From NCBI GenBank assembly GCA_035772735.1, contig JASDFA010000008.1, positions 7,856,501 through 7,920,500 on the forward strand: 64,000 nt of DNA, given 5' to 3'. This document shows, piece by piece, positions 1-11,642 of the stretch. The notes below the pieces were generated by a model. The model made no database searches and had not been told where the DNA came from. It saw only the letters and a program-made list of their open reading frames with translations. Each line of letters begins with the position of its first letter. The first letter of the stretch is position 1. This stretch comes from Datura wrightii (taxonomy: Eukaryota; Streptophyta; Magnoliopsida; Solanales; Solanaceae). The position numbers and the translations under genes are program-made.

Positions 1-276
1 TTTGCACAATGCAGTTATAGACATTTAGCTTTTTATTTGGTTGTGTGTCATATATCTATTAGATATTGTCTGAATAATTTTAGGTTAAATAATTTGAGTG
101 TTAATTGATTCCTAATGACCATCCTTACAAACTAATTAAATATGATTCTCTATATTTTCTTTAAAAGTCCAATAACTTATTTTAGTTTCTTTTCATTTCA
201 TTTTTTAACATCTTGTAGTTGTTAAATATATTAAAGTATCAAATTCAATAATTGTGCTAAACTTTATAGTTATTTA
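1..276. other. AT-rich sequence, nothing recognised
   Basis: Strongly AT-rich sequence with no open frame, no LTR similarity to the other elements in the window and no RNA gene that I can see. It ends where similarity to the 20890-23360 LTR family starts. Confidence 0.5.
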
Positions 277-1583
277 TGATGATCCGGACGTCATTACGGG
301 ATGGTTAAAGGCCTGGAACACGGAAAATAGGATAAGGGAGATATAGGAGGTTGTGAAATAAACTAAGTAGGGAATTGGGCATTTTTGGGTAGCTACTGGT
401 CTGGAAGACCACTGTAGCGGTGGGACTCCCACTACAGCAGTGACTGTGGTAGCAGTCGAAGTCCCTCCATGGCAAAATTAGGGAGTAACTGTTGGGACCA
501 CCGCAGTGACCCTATGACCGCTGTAGTGGATCCACTACAGTAGACGATAGGAATTAGAAAGTGGGTTTTAAGTGGGAATTATGGGATTTTACCCCATTAT
601 TCTCAAAATCATGACCCAGAGGTCTAAGGAATGGGAAAACTCTCTAGAGCAGTAACCTCTTCACCCAAGGTAAGATTTTCGATTCTCTATCTCTAAGATG
701 AGTAGTTTTGATCCTAGAATATTGGTAGACCTCTAATGGTGGAAGGTTTGTAGAGGAAGAACCCTAGGCTATTAAAGTAGGTCTGGAATTGTGGGGTGAT
801 TTGGGTGATGTTGAAAAGTGTTGATCATTCTCCTGAATTACATGTCAGGAACGAGGGCTACATAGGAAATATAGACCTAGAACCTAGAAGAATTGAGGTT
901 TTTACTTTCAAAAATACCCCGAAGGGGAGGGTTTGATATGTTAGACCCTAAAATTGAAGAGTAATTAACGAATTATCCTTGTTGTTTAGATTTCATGCAT
1001 TTCGAAGCTTTGAGGAAATAAAAGGCTCCCGCGGAGTAGTTGAATTGTTATTTTCCAAATCAAGGTTGGTTATGGTTTATAGGGATAAAATCTATATAAT
1101 GGCATATATATTTGTGCAATCTTGACATAAAATTGGTCTTCAGACATTTACGTGCTATGTGAGTCTATTATCGATAACTTATTGCAAGAATGTAGTTATG
1201 ATGTGATATCGAACTATGATTACTTGTTTAAAAAGATTGTGGATATGATGATCTAACTGTGCTGAGTGTTTAGTAAGGTGGTTATACTCTGTTAATTAGA
1301 GGGTTGTTAATTAATAATGACTTACTTCAGGAGTAGATTATAACCTCTTGTATGTTGAAATAATGCACCTTGATGTGTTCTTTTTATGAGAATGATGAAT
1401 GATAGAATTAACATCCTAAGATGAGAGGCTCGTGCCTGAGGGGAGAATTCGAGCGAGCGAATATTATTATTGAGTGGCTCATGTCCTAGGGAGCATCTAG
1501 ACCAGCATATGAATGGGAGCGGGTGCCACACCAACACAATACATAGATTTCTAGAGTCTCCTGCAGGTCATGATTGGAAGTTT
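277..1583 (+). mobile_element. truncated LTR, same family as 20890-23360
   Basis: The start (TGATGATCCGGACGTC...) matches, in reverse complement, the end of the LTR at 20890-23360 (...GACGTCCGGGTCGTTACA type). Similarity continues through the CTGTAGCGG-type word block (about 395-545) and the stretch around 1440-1570, which mirrors 22040-22170. Similarity stops near 1583 after 'catgattggaag', so only about the first half of a roughly 2.5-kb LTR is present. The orientation is opposite to the LTR at 20890. The small ORF at 1322-1537 is LTR sequence and not a gene. Confidence 0.75.
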
Positions 1584-2149
1584 CACTTCAAACCATGTGG
1601 TACGCTTATGTCGGGAAAATCATCACTTTAAATCAATGTATGGGCATCACCCAAAGCTTTATCATACTTAAACCTAATCAATTAATTTTGAAAACATCAA
1701 CTTAGTCATGGGTAGTTTTAGAAACATGCTTTTTTATCATCAACTTCATCATCATCACACATTTATCGAGCATCTCCTCCTTTATGAACTCTTCACCCAT
1801 GGGCGTTTTAGATTCAAATTTTAGAAAACAATTTTATAAGGGAAAACGAATTAGAATCCGCCCAAGCTTCATAAATCATCAATATAAATACAATCTAATC
1901 ATACCCATGTATAGAGATTGAATAATCATGTAATTGGGCAAAACCCCATACTTATTCATAGGCAATTAATCCACATTTTGATAGGGTATGGGCATGGGTG
2001 TGGAAGAAAACAACCACTCATAGCCTCACATACCTAGGATTGAAGAATTCTAACCCTTCGTAATTTCCCAATTGAGATTTCCCCTTGAAAACCTTGAGAA
2101 TTCATCTTGAATCTCCTCTTCAAACCTTCAAGTCGGAACTGAGCCGGTA
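1584..2149 (-). mobile_element. LTR-like remnant next to element G pol
   Basis: This stretch resembles the inner part of the D-type LTR (about 44580-45130 and 61650-62170): 'aaaccatgtggta', a run of cat/atc-rich text, 'ttgggcaaaaccccata' and 'cctcacatacctaggat'. It lies directly 3' (in minus orientation) of a chromovirus pol, as a 3' LTR should. Its outer part has been replaced by the LTR fragment ending at 1583, and no clear polypurine tract or LTR boundary survives near 2100-2150. Confidence 0.5.
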
Positions 2150-4035
2150 GAGAACAAATATGGGTATCTAGCCATCATGTCTGCTTCAGCCTCCCACGTA
2201 GCTCCCTCGACCTGCTGATTCCTCCATAAAACTTTAACTAAAGCTACCTCTTTTGTTCCTCAACCTATGAACTTGTCGATCCAAAATTTCAACCAGAATT
2301 TCTTCATAACTAGGCTATCTTTCACACCAACGCTGTCTACCGGAACCACCAAGGCTGGATCACCCAAGCACTTCTTCAAAACTGATACATGGAGCACGAG
2401 ATGAATTGAAACCAATTCTGAAGGCAAGTCCAACTCATATGACACCTTACCAACTCTTCTCACAACCCGATAGGGGCCAACATAGCGAGGACTGAGTTTA
2501 CCCTTCTTTCTGAACCGCATGACCCCCTTCATGGGAGATACCTATAGAAACACCCAATCGTCCACATCGAACTCCAAATCTCTTCTCCTCACATTAGTAT
2601 ATGATTTCTGACGAATCTGAGCTGTTTTCAATCGGTCCCTTATCAGCTGAACCCTCACCATCGACTCATGAAATGAATCAGGTCCTATCATGGCCACCTC
2701 ACAACCTCAAACCAACCAATTGGCTATCTACACCTTTGCCCATACAGAGCCTCGAACGGTGCCATCTGGATGCTTGAGTGATAACTGTTATTAAAGGAAA
2801 ACTCAATCAAGGGTAGGTGATCATCCCAACTACCTTTGAAATCCATAACACATGCCCTCAACATGTCCTCAAGGGTCTTAATGGTTCGTTCTACTTGGCC
2901 GTCTGTTTGAGGATAAAAAGCTATGCTTAGCTTAACCTGAGTCCCAAGCCCCTTTTGAAACGAATGTCAGAATTGAGAAGTAAACTAAGTACCTCGGTCC
3001 AAAATAATAGACAAGAGCACTCCATGAATCCAAAACAACTCCCAAATGTACAACTTAGCATAATCATCCACTGAATCCGTGGTCTTAACCGGTAGGAAGT
3101 GTGCAGCCTTGGTCAACCTATCTACCACCACCCAAATGGAGTCGTATTGCCAGAAAGTACGAGGTAGACCTGTAATGAAGTCCATATTGATTTCTTCCTA
3201 CTTCCAAGTGGGGATGCTGATATCCTGAAGTACACCTCCCGGCCTTTGATGCTCGACTTTCACTTGTTGGAATTTGGACATTTTGCTACGAATTCCACAA
3301 TATCCTTCTTCATACCATCCCACCAATAAATTTCTCGCAAGTCCCAATACATTTTCGTGGATCCTAGATGAATAGAATATCTAGTACCATGTGCCTCATG
3401 TAATATCCAAACTATCAAATTGTCGACATCCGGAACACATAGTTGACCCTGGTATTGTAGCACACCATCTCCCCCTTGGGATAAAACCTCCACCTTCTGA
3501 CTCTACACCGCCTCCTTCAGCTTCCTCAATTTGGATCCTCATATTTCCTGGATTTAACATCAACCACCAAGGACGATTCTGACCCCTTATGCAAAACAAC
3601 ACCGCCATCGGTTGCATCGATCAATCTAACTCCCAGCCTTGCAAGCCGGTGAACATTCTTCATCAATTCCTTTTTCCCCTCATCCACATGGGACACACTT
3701 TCCATTGAGAGCCTACTAAGCGCATCAGCGACATATTAGCCTTGCCCAGGTGGAAAAGGACACTCATGCATAATCCTTAAGTAACTCCAACCACCTTCTT
3801 TGCAGAAGGTTTAGGTCTTTCTGTGTGAACACATATTGAAAACTCTTGTGATCCATAAATACATCCACATGGACCCGGTACAAGTAATGTCTCCATATCT
3901 TCAACGCGAACACCACCGCAGCTAATTCAAGATCATGGGTCGGGTAATTCTTCTCATGCACCTTCAGCTGTCGGGAGGCATAAGCTATCACCCTCCCACG
4001 CTGCATCAACACACACCCAAGTCTAACTCTGGAAG
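2150..4035 (-). pseudogene. element G pol remnant (RNase H, integrase, chromodomain)
   Basis: Decayed Ty3/Gypsy chromovirus polyprotein. Reading on the minus strand from 4035: an RNase H segment (GCVLMQRG, YASRQLKVHEKNYPTHDLEL, then MDHKSFQYVFTQKDLNL and RRWLELLKDYA); the integrase zinc-finger region at 3493-3260, in which the usual HPG reads HLG and the second Cys of the CxxC pair is Ser; the integrase core at 3185-2985 with MDFITGLP and ILDRGT carrying the first two catalytic Asp residues; and the KKGKLSPRY...GPYR segment at 2532-2260 leading to the chromodomain side. Several stops and frame changes separate the pieces. RT, protease and gag are missing because the gene ends abruptly at the start of element H, inside the RNase H motif GASR. 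Closest in the window to the pol of D and F. Inactive. Confidence 0.85.
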
Positions 4036-5450
4036 TGTTCGGTGTTTTCAAATGCCTACATGCAAGTGCACGTGGTCGAACAAGTAGAAAAATGGCTAAA
4101 GTAAGCCAAGTATCGATCCCACAGGGACTGGACCAAGGTAATAATCGAATCAAGCGTTAATAAACTCTAACTCTAATAATGCAGACAACAGTTTCAAGAA
4201 GATTTTGGGAGTTTGTTTCCTAATTTATACTAATCTAAAACAAATGTACAAATTGAGTCTGAACTATAGTAATGAGAATGCTGAGGCTAAAACGAACATG
4301 GAGGGAAGCAATTTATTGATACAAATTGGTTAATCTTTCCTTCGGTTGCTAGTCAAGAATTATTGCCTATGGATTAAAACTCTCGTATTTCACCCAACTT
4401 AAGAATCATGAACCTTCCACCTACATTTCTGTGATAAGAAGAAATTCATGTTCTAGCCATACGAAACTAATTCCTTAATTAACTAATACGACTTTCAGAT
4501 ATATTTCTATTCTGAAGGTAAATCAATTCTCAATTTTCCCAAACCAAGAAGAGATCATATCCAACCAATTCACAACTTTTCAATTTCTTTCTCTTTCGAG
4601 CGCAAACCGGATTTTTTAGATATACATTAATATTGGCCAAACATTAATGCGGTAAGAACAAGAATTAATAGAACAACCATAGAAGAAAAGATGAAAAACC
4701 AAGATGATCAATAGTTACATTCCACTACAAATGTTCTTAACCTAAGCAAGAAGTGAATTTAGCCACTCATTTGTGGATTAAACATCATCAAATGAGTGTA
4801 AATCATACAAACAATTGAAATAAAGGAGAAAGAGTTAGAGAACAACCCTAAGATTTTCGTCTCCTCAACTGCCTGTAACCCATGTTCTTGCTCAACCAAG
4901 TCAGAATTATTAAAAATAAACCTAAGTGTGCTATTTATACTAGTGGGAATTTTTCCTGGAATAACAAGCAACATGTCACGGAGTGCATCGCGGAGCACTG
5001 CCTCCGTGACACGCCACAAACGCGGACCCTCACTGGAATCCGGTCCTCCAGGTAAGTATGCCCAACGTGCCACGACGTGCAACGCGGGGCGTGGCCAACG
5101 TGCCACGACACCAACGCGAACCTCCACTGGAACTTGGCTAATTTTAATCATCCGGGGCAGAATGCCTCCGCGATGGCAGCGTGACACGGCTCCATCGCGG
5201 AGCCCCTTAATTTGCTGCATTTCCTTGGCCTTTTCCACTGCTTGCTTCCGAGTCCATTCCCGATTTCTCCCAACATGCATCTTAGCTTCCTAAAATTACA
5301 TTTTTCCTGCAAAACAACACTAATCATGTTGGTTAGTATAAATTCACCTTTTAACTACAAATCACATGAGAATGTACAAATATCGATGGATAAACAAGAT
5401 GAAATGAAGCATTTGAGTATCACTTGGGCATATAATTCTGCCCAAGATCA
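4036..5450 (-). repeat. element H 3' LTR
   Basis: It begins TGTTCGGTGTTTTCA and ends CCCAAGATCA, giving the minus-strand boundaries TGATCTTGGG...CCGAACA. It is collinear with the 5' LTR at 14183-14771 plus 17310-18136, sharing for example 'cagggactgg' and 'gaatcctgaacctt'-like text. A GC-rich block at about 4975-5200 carries the words GTCACGGAG, CATCGCGGAG and CCTCCGTGACACGC. It lies just upstream, in minus orientation, of the TATA box at 4931-4939. Confidence 0.85.
4931..4939 (-). promoter_or_regulatory. TATA box of H 3' LTR
   Basis: Minus strand reads TATAAATAG. The same word occurs at 17619-17627 in the 5' LTR, where it would drive the element's own transcript. Position and sequence fit an RNA polymerase II LTR promoter. 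Confidence 0.6.
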
Positions 5451-5492
5451 CTTACCCCACACTTAAAACCTTGTTCGTCCTCGAACAATAAT
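5451..5492 (-). promoter_or_regulatory. H polypurine tract and adjacent inverted motif
   Basis: On the minus strand the sequence directly before the 3' LTR is AAGTGTGGGGTAAG, the purine-rich plus-strand primer. Next to it, 5471-5488 reads TTGTTCGTCCTCGAACAA, a 7-bp perfect inverted repeat around TCCT. The same arrangement occurs beside the tracts of B, D and F. Confidence 0.7.
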
Positions 5493-7250
5493 CTCACATC
5501 TCATGCAATTGACACCCAAGCATAGATACTTTGGCTCGACAATTCAAGCTACGGTTATACCGATTATTTAACATAGCAAATCATCAAGAAAACATGCATA
5601 GTCTCATCAATACACTGACATTCAACACATTAAGACCTCCTAGACTCAAGAGTCGACTCTCGATCTCGACAAACTCATGAAAATCAGCTGATCAAGATAT
5701 CCGACACGAAATTCAGTCTCTCATCAAGCATGTGCCCTCACAACACAAGAGAATTTCCCCCTTTTCAATCATATGATCTCAAAAACATTACATGTAGGGG
5801 CATATGAACACGATTTTGCTCTCTCTCCCAAAGAATTCACATGCATCATGTCATGACCCATAAGCTTGCCTCTAGTGTATTACTCCACTAATATAAGGAC
5901 GAGTGATGTAAGATCACATAGCACTTAACGGGTTGTAATGTAAGCTAAGGAACTAGTAAATACTGGGCTAACCAATAATAGCAACTAGCATCCTTAAGCG
6001 CTTTTCAATACATCCCACCACATTATGGGCATTGTTTCTTCCTTCATCCTCCCCTTCTTGAAGTCTTTCTTTATTTTTGTTGCCATTTCTTTAAGCACAC
6101 TCGACTTAATAACAAAGATTAGTTATACATCTTCATTTTATTAAATTCGACAAGTGCACCCTTGAATTTTTCTTTACTTTCACCACTTCGCGTTTCCTTT
6201 CTTTTTCACACTTTTCACTCCTTAACACTGTGGGAAAATTATTTTTCTTTAGCGCTTAAGAGTTTTGGATCAAATTCATGGATAATGAAAAGAAGGGCTT
6301 AAGCTCGGTTTGTACCTTTTCGACGAAAGAAAAAAAATAGGCTAATGGCTCAATGGGGCTAACTAGGATGTACATTCAAGGTAGGTATGATAATGGAAAA
6401 ACTTTCGGTTAAATCAAAGAAATGCCTACATCCTTTCCTACACTACACATCCTTCATTTCGTTTCGTACACACACCAGGAAAGTTCTAGACACTTCACAG
6501 TAGCATGGAATAATCGAAACCTCACCACACACTCATTGCACATGCTCAACTCAAGACATATTCAAAGACTCTTCAATCATCTAATCACAAGAATTCAAAC
6601 ATTAAGCCTCAATCACACCGAATCGAACTCTATGGTCTAGGTACCTCAACACGTTTACAAAGTTGCATGCTTTCATACAAATCACCTTTGCATTCTAAAT
6701 ATCATGTACAACACGCAACAAGAATTCCGAACCATAAAGTAACAACACGTTTGGGATACAAACAAACAAAAGAAAAAAATTAAAAGAACGAAAAAAAACT
6801 ACTCCTATCGACTATATTTCCCTTAAGATGGTCTTCATCCATCCATCATAGGGAACGGTCACTATTCATGACTTCGTTTCAATGGGACTATTCTCGGTAA
6901 AAGCACCGAAAACAAACGCTACGAAACCCAATCATAAGAATATTTCAACAAAAAAATTTTAAAATATCGATAATTTCGATAAAACAAAAATATTTACACA
7001 ACCAGCTAACAACAATTCCACATAGCACACAACAACTTCACATCAATTACAACACCGAATTACCATACAAAACATAAACACCAAAATCACAGGGTCACAA
7101 TTTTTTCACAGGCACCACAACAAAACATGAACATAAACAACAACAAAACAACCAGCACCTAACTACTCCCACCCCACACTTAAATCTAACACTGTCCCCA
7201 GTGTTCACAAAATTCAGCATAGCACAAGAGTAGGTGGTGAAACTCCCTGA
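5493..7250 (-). other. H 3' untranslated spacer
   Basis: About 1.7 kb between the extra ORF and the polypurine tract. It is AT-rich, with no frame on either strand that resembles a protein; the short frame at 6422-6640 (+) has no recognisable features. Long untranslated stretches here are usual for Athila/Tat elements. Confidence 0.6.
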
Positions 7251-8483
7251 TCAATCGAAGTATTCAACTTCTTCGTCAGGTGTTGTTGCCTCATCTCCCA
7301 TATCTGAATTGCCCCCGCTATCCTCATCTGACTCAACATCTGAGTCATCCCGGCGTGTCTCCTCATCTGTGGGGACATCATTATCAATGAGCTCCACAAA
7401 AGCTGGCCCCACTCGGCATAGAGCCCTGACATTTTTGCCAAAGGGGTAATCTAGCTCGAGCTGCCACAACTCATCTTCTGTTGCTAGCCTCCTGCCTATT
7501 CTCAACTGCAACATCTGCATCCCGAACATGCGGGCCATATATTGATCATCCCGAGCATGTCGCTCGGCTAATATGAGAACTGGCCTGTGAGTGGTGTCGG
7601 GTGCCTTAGTTTTGGTGACGTCCAAGGCACGCCTCTCCATCAGCGGGATGTAGTCTAGGGCCTCCTCCTCAATATCCAGGCCTCTCAGGAACGTGGTCAG
7701 CAAGCCACCAAACCCGTACCTGTGCCCTTGAGGCAACCGGGCTCTCTTCATGGCGGAGATAATCACCGCCCCAACATTAATTTCCAGCCCTTTTATCAGG
7801 GCGTAGACCAAGCACACATGATCCCGGGTGACATCTGTCATGTGCACCCTCGGGATCAGGCAGGAACACACGATCTTAAGCCAAATTCTAGCTTCCCTGT
7901 TCATTTGAGAGTAGGGAAGTGTCTGATGGTAGCCCCTCTCCTTATGCCTGCTCCACCGTGCTGTAGAACGGGCTACACACAGAGTGCGTTTGATATCCAC
8001 ATATGGTGGACTGATGTTCAGCTGCCGGAGTACATGGGCGTTTGTGTCCCGCGCCCCCAAAATGGCATTAAGGTGATGGGGCTCAAAGGTGACTACCTGC
8101 CCTCTTATCTTGACGGTGTGACTACGGAGTGTCGAGTTCCAGTTGGCGTAGAACTCCCGAATCAGGTGGAGATTGCACTCCTTGGGCTCTTCAAAGATGA
8201 AGATCATCCCGGCAACATCAATCCTATGTACAATTCTGGGGAATTCCTGTGCCAACGGCTCTCTTGCAATGTGCGCCTCGGGGAAGTATTTGTTTTCCTT
8301 GTGCTTTGCGTACCACTTCTTCCCTTCGTCTGTCACCCATCGGGTTCCATATTGATGGCGTTGGCCATGCGGAACCGCTGGTGCTGTTGGGACTGCTGTT
8401 CCCGGTCGAATTCTTTTCCTCCCGGCGCCCGATGTAGATGCGCCCTTTCCTTTCTCTTGCCTGCTTGCCATTGTTCCTGTCAA
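7251..8483 (-). CDS. Athila-type extra ORF, 'putative plant transposon protein'
   Basis: An intact 410-residue frame, the longest uninterrupted one in the window. The N-terminus (1-45) is basic and low-complexity. Residues 63-145 hold the hallmark of a plant repeat family annotated as 'putative plant transposon protein': KYFPEAHIARE near 65-75, EFYANW at 110-115, then V-K-I-RG-x-V-x-F and an ILG motif at 141-143. A helical region with conserved-looking Trp/Cys/His residues follows (ARIWLKIVCSCLIPRVHMTDVT). The C-terminal 45 residues are very acidic (Asp/Glu/Ser-rich). I see no signal peptide or clear membrane helix. It lies downstream of pol, where Athila elements carry an envelope-like or other extra ORF; its function is unknown. 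M5 is an alternative start. The overlapping plus-strand frame 7722-8888 is its antisense shadow. Confidence 0.75.
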   Translation of the reverse strand: MTGTMASRQEKGKGASTSGAGRKRIRPGTAVPTAPAVPHGQRHQYGTRWVTDEGKKWYAKHKENKYFPEAHIAREPLAQEFPRIVHRIDVAGMIFIFEEPKECNLHLIREFYANWNSTLRSHTVKIRGQVVTFEPHHLNAILGARDTNAHVLRQLNISPPYVDIKRTLCVARSTARWSRHKERGYHQTLPYSQMNREARIWLKIVCSCLIPRVHMTDVTRDHVCLVYALIKGLEINVGAVIISAMKRARLPQGHRYGFGGLLTTFLRGLDIEEEALDYIPLMERRALDVTKTKAPDTTHRPVLILAERHARDDQYMARMFGMQMLQLRIGRRLATEDELWQLELDYPFGKNVRALCRVGPAFVELIDNDVPTDEETRRDDSDVESDEDSGGNSDMGDEATTPDEEVEYFD

Positions 8484-9613
8484 ATCAAACAGACAGTCCC
8501 AATGTTATTCAAATCAAAATTAGCTTCGACTAAGGTTGGGTTAAGCTATGCCACCCCACACTTAGTCCTTAGCCACAATTACGACATTACGGCAAGACAA
8601 TTCTCACTTTCCAATTTACAAAATAACAACAACATGCCTCGTGCATTCAGAGAATTCGATGGAATAAATTCTACGTACTACTCAGACTTCGTACAGCTAA
8701 TCAAAATATCACCATCGATACCATTTCATCACATAGCACTTAGCAAAAACTTCTCTCAACACAACCTATGCAATTCACCAATTTCTATGCAATTCAACAA
8801 TTTCATTCTCCCGAGAATCCATCATTTATTTAGCATATTCACATCAAGCACAACACAATTCACCTTTCGCAACATGCCCAACCCATAATATTCACATTTT
8901 CAATCACATTTAGTTTCTTCGAATCAAATTCTAACCCTAGCTACATATTTCACCAAAATTCGATCAAGCATGTATTTATCGAGTTCATATAATCAAAATG
9001 ATACTACGAACATCAATCAACAATAACTTAAATGAATTCAAGCTCAATTTACAATTAGGGCAAGGTTTACTCATCTCACATGCTAAAAATCGAAAAATTA
9101 GTGAAGAATTGAGACAAAGTTAAAGAACATACCATTAATTCGATGAAATCAAAGAAAAGTTGAAGAAAACTTGTGCCTACGTCCGTGTCACGTAGGGGAA
9201 GGGGGGATTTTTGGGTGTTTGTCATGGAGAGGATGAGAAATGGGGAAAAAATGAGGGAATCGGGGTTAAAAAGGAGGTTTTTCGCGCGGTTCACCCGGCG
9301 ACCCGGTGTGACCCGTCGCGATTAACACCTCAATGTGTCATGAAGGGTAAAGCGGAGCACCCCCTCCGTGACACGGAGCCATCGTGCAGGCTCACTATTT
9401 TGCCACTTTTTATTATTTTCACCTCGATTTTTCCTTTGCGATCCTTTGCATTTTTACCCTCCGTTCAACCTGAAATTTATCTCACAGCAAGAAATTGGTT
9501 AGAATTCATAGGTTTCAACATAAAACACAATATTTTGTTTTTATTTTTATTTTTCTATTTTTCTCTTTTTTTCTTTCTTTTCTACTAATTCTACTCAAGT
9601 ATTACAACAATTT
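8484..9613 (-). other. H spacer between pol and extra ORF
   Basis: No convincing coding frame. It includes a GC-rich patch at about 9270-9400 with CCTCCGTGACACGG and GAGCCATCG, the same words as in the LTR U3 blocks, and a T-rich stretch at 9535-9590. Upstream of a 410-residue ORF it could hold an internal promoter or splice acceptor, but I see nothing decisive. Confidence 0.5.
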
Positions 9614-9663
9614 CATGGGTTGCCTCCCGTGCAGTGCCTGGTTTACCGTCGCGGCTCGACGTC
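9614..9663 (-). promoter_or_regulatory. post-pol motif shared with element A
   Basis: The minus strand reads GTCGAGCCGCGACGGTAA, then GGCACT, then GGGAGGCAACCCA. The block aligns without gaps over 45 bases to 36934-36978 in element A, with 35 identities by my count. In both elements one frame reads Val-Glu-Pro-Arg-x-stop at the start of the block, so it probably marks the end of an ancestral coding region followed by a conserved untranslated motif. Confidence 0.6.
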
Positions 9664-9747
9664 ATTGAAGCTTAGTCATCCTCTAGGGTGACAGACGTCT
9701 TCTCTCGATTACCGTCCTCACCCCTATCCTGCTTACACCGATGCCCA

Positions 9748-10530
9748 TTAACTGCGACCGTGGCATTTCGATCTTCTTGCCACGATTCCAGTTTTGGGGG
9801 GGTCCTTCACCGGTGGTTTTCCCACTGGCTCTCGCGAATCAACACTTTGAGCAATATTTGCTCGATCAAGCACGTTGATCACTGAGAGTTCCTCATACAC
9901 GGCCGGAAACTTCGTGGCCTTGTACACATCAAATACCTCCACCTTGTCGTGTGCCCGCATGGTTAGCTGCCCTGCAGCTACATCAATCAGCGCTTTCCCT
10001 GTCGCCAAGAAAGGACGTCCCAAAATAAATGGGACTTCCACATCCGGCTCAAAATCCAGCACAACGAAGTCTACCAGGAAGATAAGGGAGCTCACTTGCA
10101 CCAACATGTCCTCCACAATGCCATCTGGTCTGGCAAAAGAACGATCCGCTAGGTTCAAGATCACTGTCGTTGGTCTAGGACTGCCTAGCCCCAATTTCTT
10201 GAATACCGATGTCGGCATCAAGTTAATGCTTGCTCCCAAATCGCATAATCCGCGAGCTCGGATACTTTGCGCGATTGTAAGTTGAATTGTAAAGCTCCCA
10301 AGGTCCTTGATCTTTGTGGGCAACCTATTTTGTATCCGGGAAGTGCACTCCTCCGTAAGCGCGACCGTAGCGTACTCCGTCAACCTGCTTTTGTTTGCCA
10401 CGATGTCCTTGATATATTTTGCGTACTTCGGCACTCCCTGCAAAACATCAACAAGAGGTAAATTAATGTGTACCTCGAATGCTTTAACACACTCATCATC
10501 CAACTCAAACTTCACCTCTTTTTCTAACTC
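9748..10530 (-). pseudogene. chimeric RNase H start fused to second protease copy
   Basis: A 255-codon open frame. Its first residues (KFELDDECVKAFE) are the start of an RNase H domain, as expected right after RT. At 'VHINLPL' it switches to the protease region normally found upstream of RT, including LCDLGASINLMP, the intact Asp-Leu-Gly-Ala active-site motif, and ends in a region matching the linker after the protease (QLTMRAHDKVEVFDVYKATK). About 600 bases are duplicated from 11790-12390, in the same orientation. The frame differs from that of the RT, which runs out of frame at about 10505-10530 by a one-base shift. The rest of RNase H and all of integrase are absent. The protease motif is intact but has no translational context. 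Confidence 0.8.
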
Positions 10531-11560
10531 TGCATAATGGTCTAGAAATTTTGGAGAAGTTTCTGATGAACCGTCTGTAGAAGCCTACATGCCCAAGAAA
10601 ACTGCGAACACCTTTCACCGACACAGGTGGTGGTAACTTCTCAATAACCTCGATCTTTGCATGATCGACCTCCAACCCCCTGCGAGACACTTTGTGGCCA
10701 AGGACAATGCCTTCCTTAACTAAGAAATGGCATTTCTCCCAATTTAGTACAAGGTTGGATTCTTCGCAGCGAGCCAGCACCCTGTCAAGATTCTGCAAAC
10801 AGGTAGCAAACGAGTTACCGAAAACAGAAAAATCATCCATAAATACCTCAACAAAATCCACCACCATGTCGTGGAAAATAGCCATCATGCATCTTTGGAA
10901 TGTGGCGGGTGCATTGCATAACCCAAATGGCATTCGTCTAAAAGCATATGTCCCATAAGGACAGGTAAAAGTAGTCTTCTCTTGGTCCTCCGGAGCTATG
11001 GCTATTTGGTTATAACCAGAGTACCCATCAAGGAAACAATAATATTCCTGTCCAGCCAACCTATCTAATATCTGATCAATGAATGGGATAGGATAATGAT
11101 CTTTCCTTGTGGCTTCATTAAGCTTTCTATAGTCCATGCAAATCCGCTAGCCTGTGACGGTTCGTGTAGGAATCAATTCATTTTTCTCATTGGTGACCAT
11201 GGTCATCCCTCCTTTCTTTGGAACGCACTGAACGGGGCTGACCCAGTCACTGTCTGAAATCGGGTAGACCACACCTGCATCAAGCCACTTAATTATTTCT
11301 TTCCTGACCACATCCTTCATTGCCGGATTTAGCCTTCGCTAAGGCTGAACGGTTGGTTTTGCTCCTGTCTCCATGAAAATCCTGTGTGTGAAAAAAGCTG
11401 GATTGATACCCTAAATATCTAACATTTGCCAACCCATTGCTTTCTTCCTTTTTTTGAGGACACCCAATGCTTTCTTCTCCCGTGCCTCCGTCAATTCTGC
11501 GGAGATGATAACTGGAAAAGTCTCATATTCTCCCAAAAAGATATATTTTAAATGGGGGCA
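10505..11560 (-). pseudogene. H reverse transcriptase
   Basis: Clear Ty3/Gypsy RT of the Athila type. In order: MVTNEKNELIPTRTVTG, a stop, RICMDYRKLNEATRKDHYPIPFIDQ, FLDGYSGYNQI, FTCPYGTYAFRRMPFGLCNAP, the catalytic box VFMDDFSVFG, and VRSFLGHVGFYRRFIRNFSKI at the end. The stop at 11147-11149 (TAG) sits where relatives have Trp, a TGG-to-TAG change. It leaves the main open piece at 11137-10505. Upstream, 11140-11560 is readable as the RT N-terminal linker but shifts frame relative to the protease. The FMDD catalytic residues are intact. The gene is broken by the nonsense change, the frame differences and the chimeric 3' end. Confidence 0.88.
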
Positions 11561-11642
11561 ATTCTTTCAATTCCAGCTTTGGTGCTTCCTCAACGGATGA
11601 TTTCGGTAATGGTTCCAGAGACCTCATTAGAGATTGAAATTC

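Noticed and set aside
4928..5293. Frames of 121 and 173 residues over the H LTR
   Set aside because: They cover the U3 word block on both strands; the open reading comes from GC-rich composition, and counterparts at 17504-17971 are also LTR.
7722..8888. A 388-residue plus-strand frame as a gene
   Set aside because: It lies antisense to the extra ORF of H over most of its length, has no recognisable domain and continues into spacer sequence.
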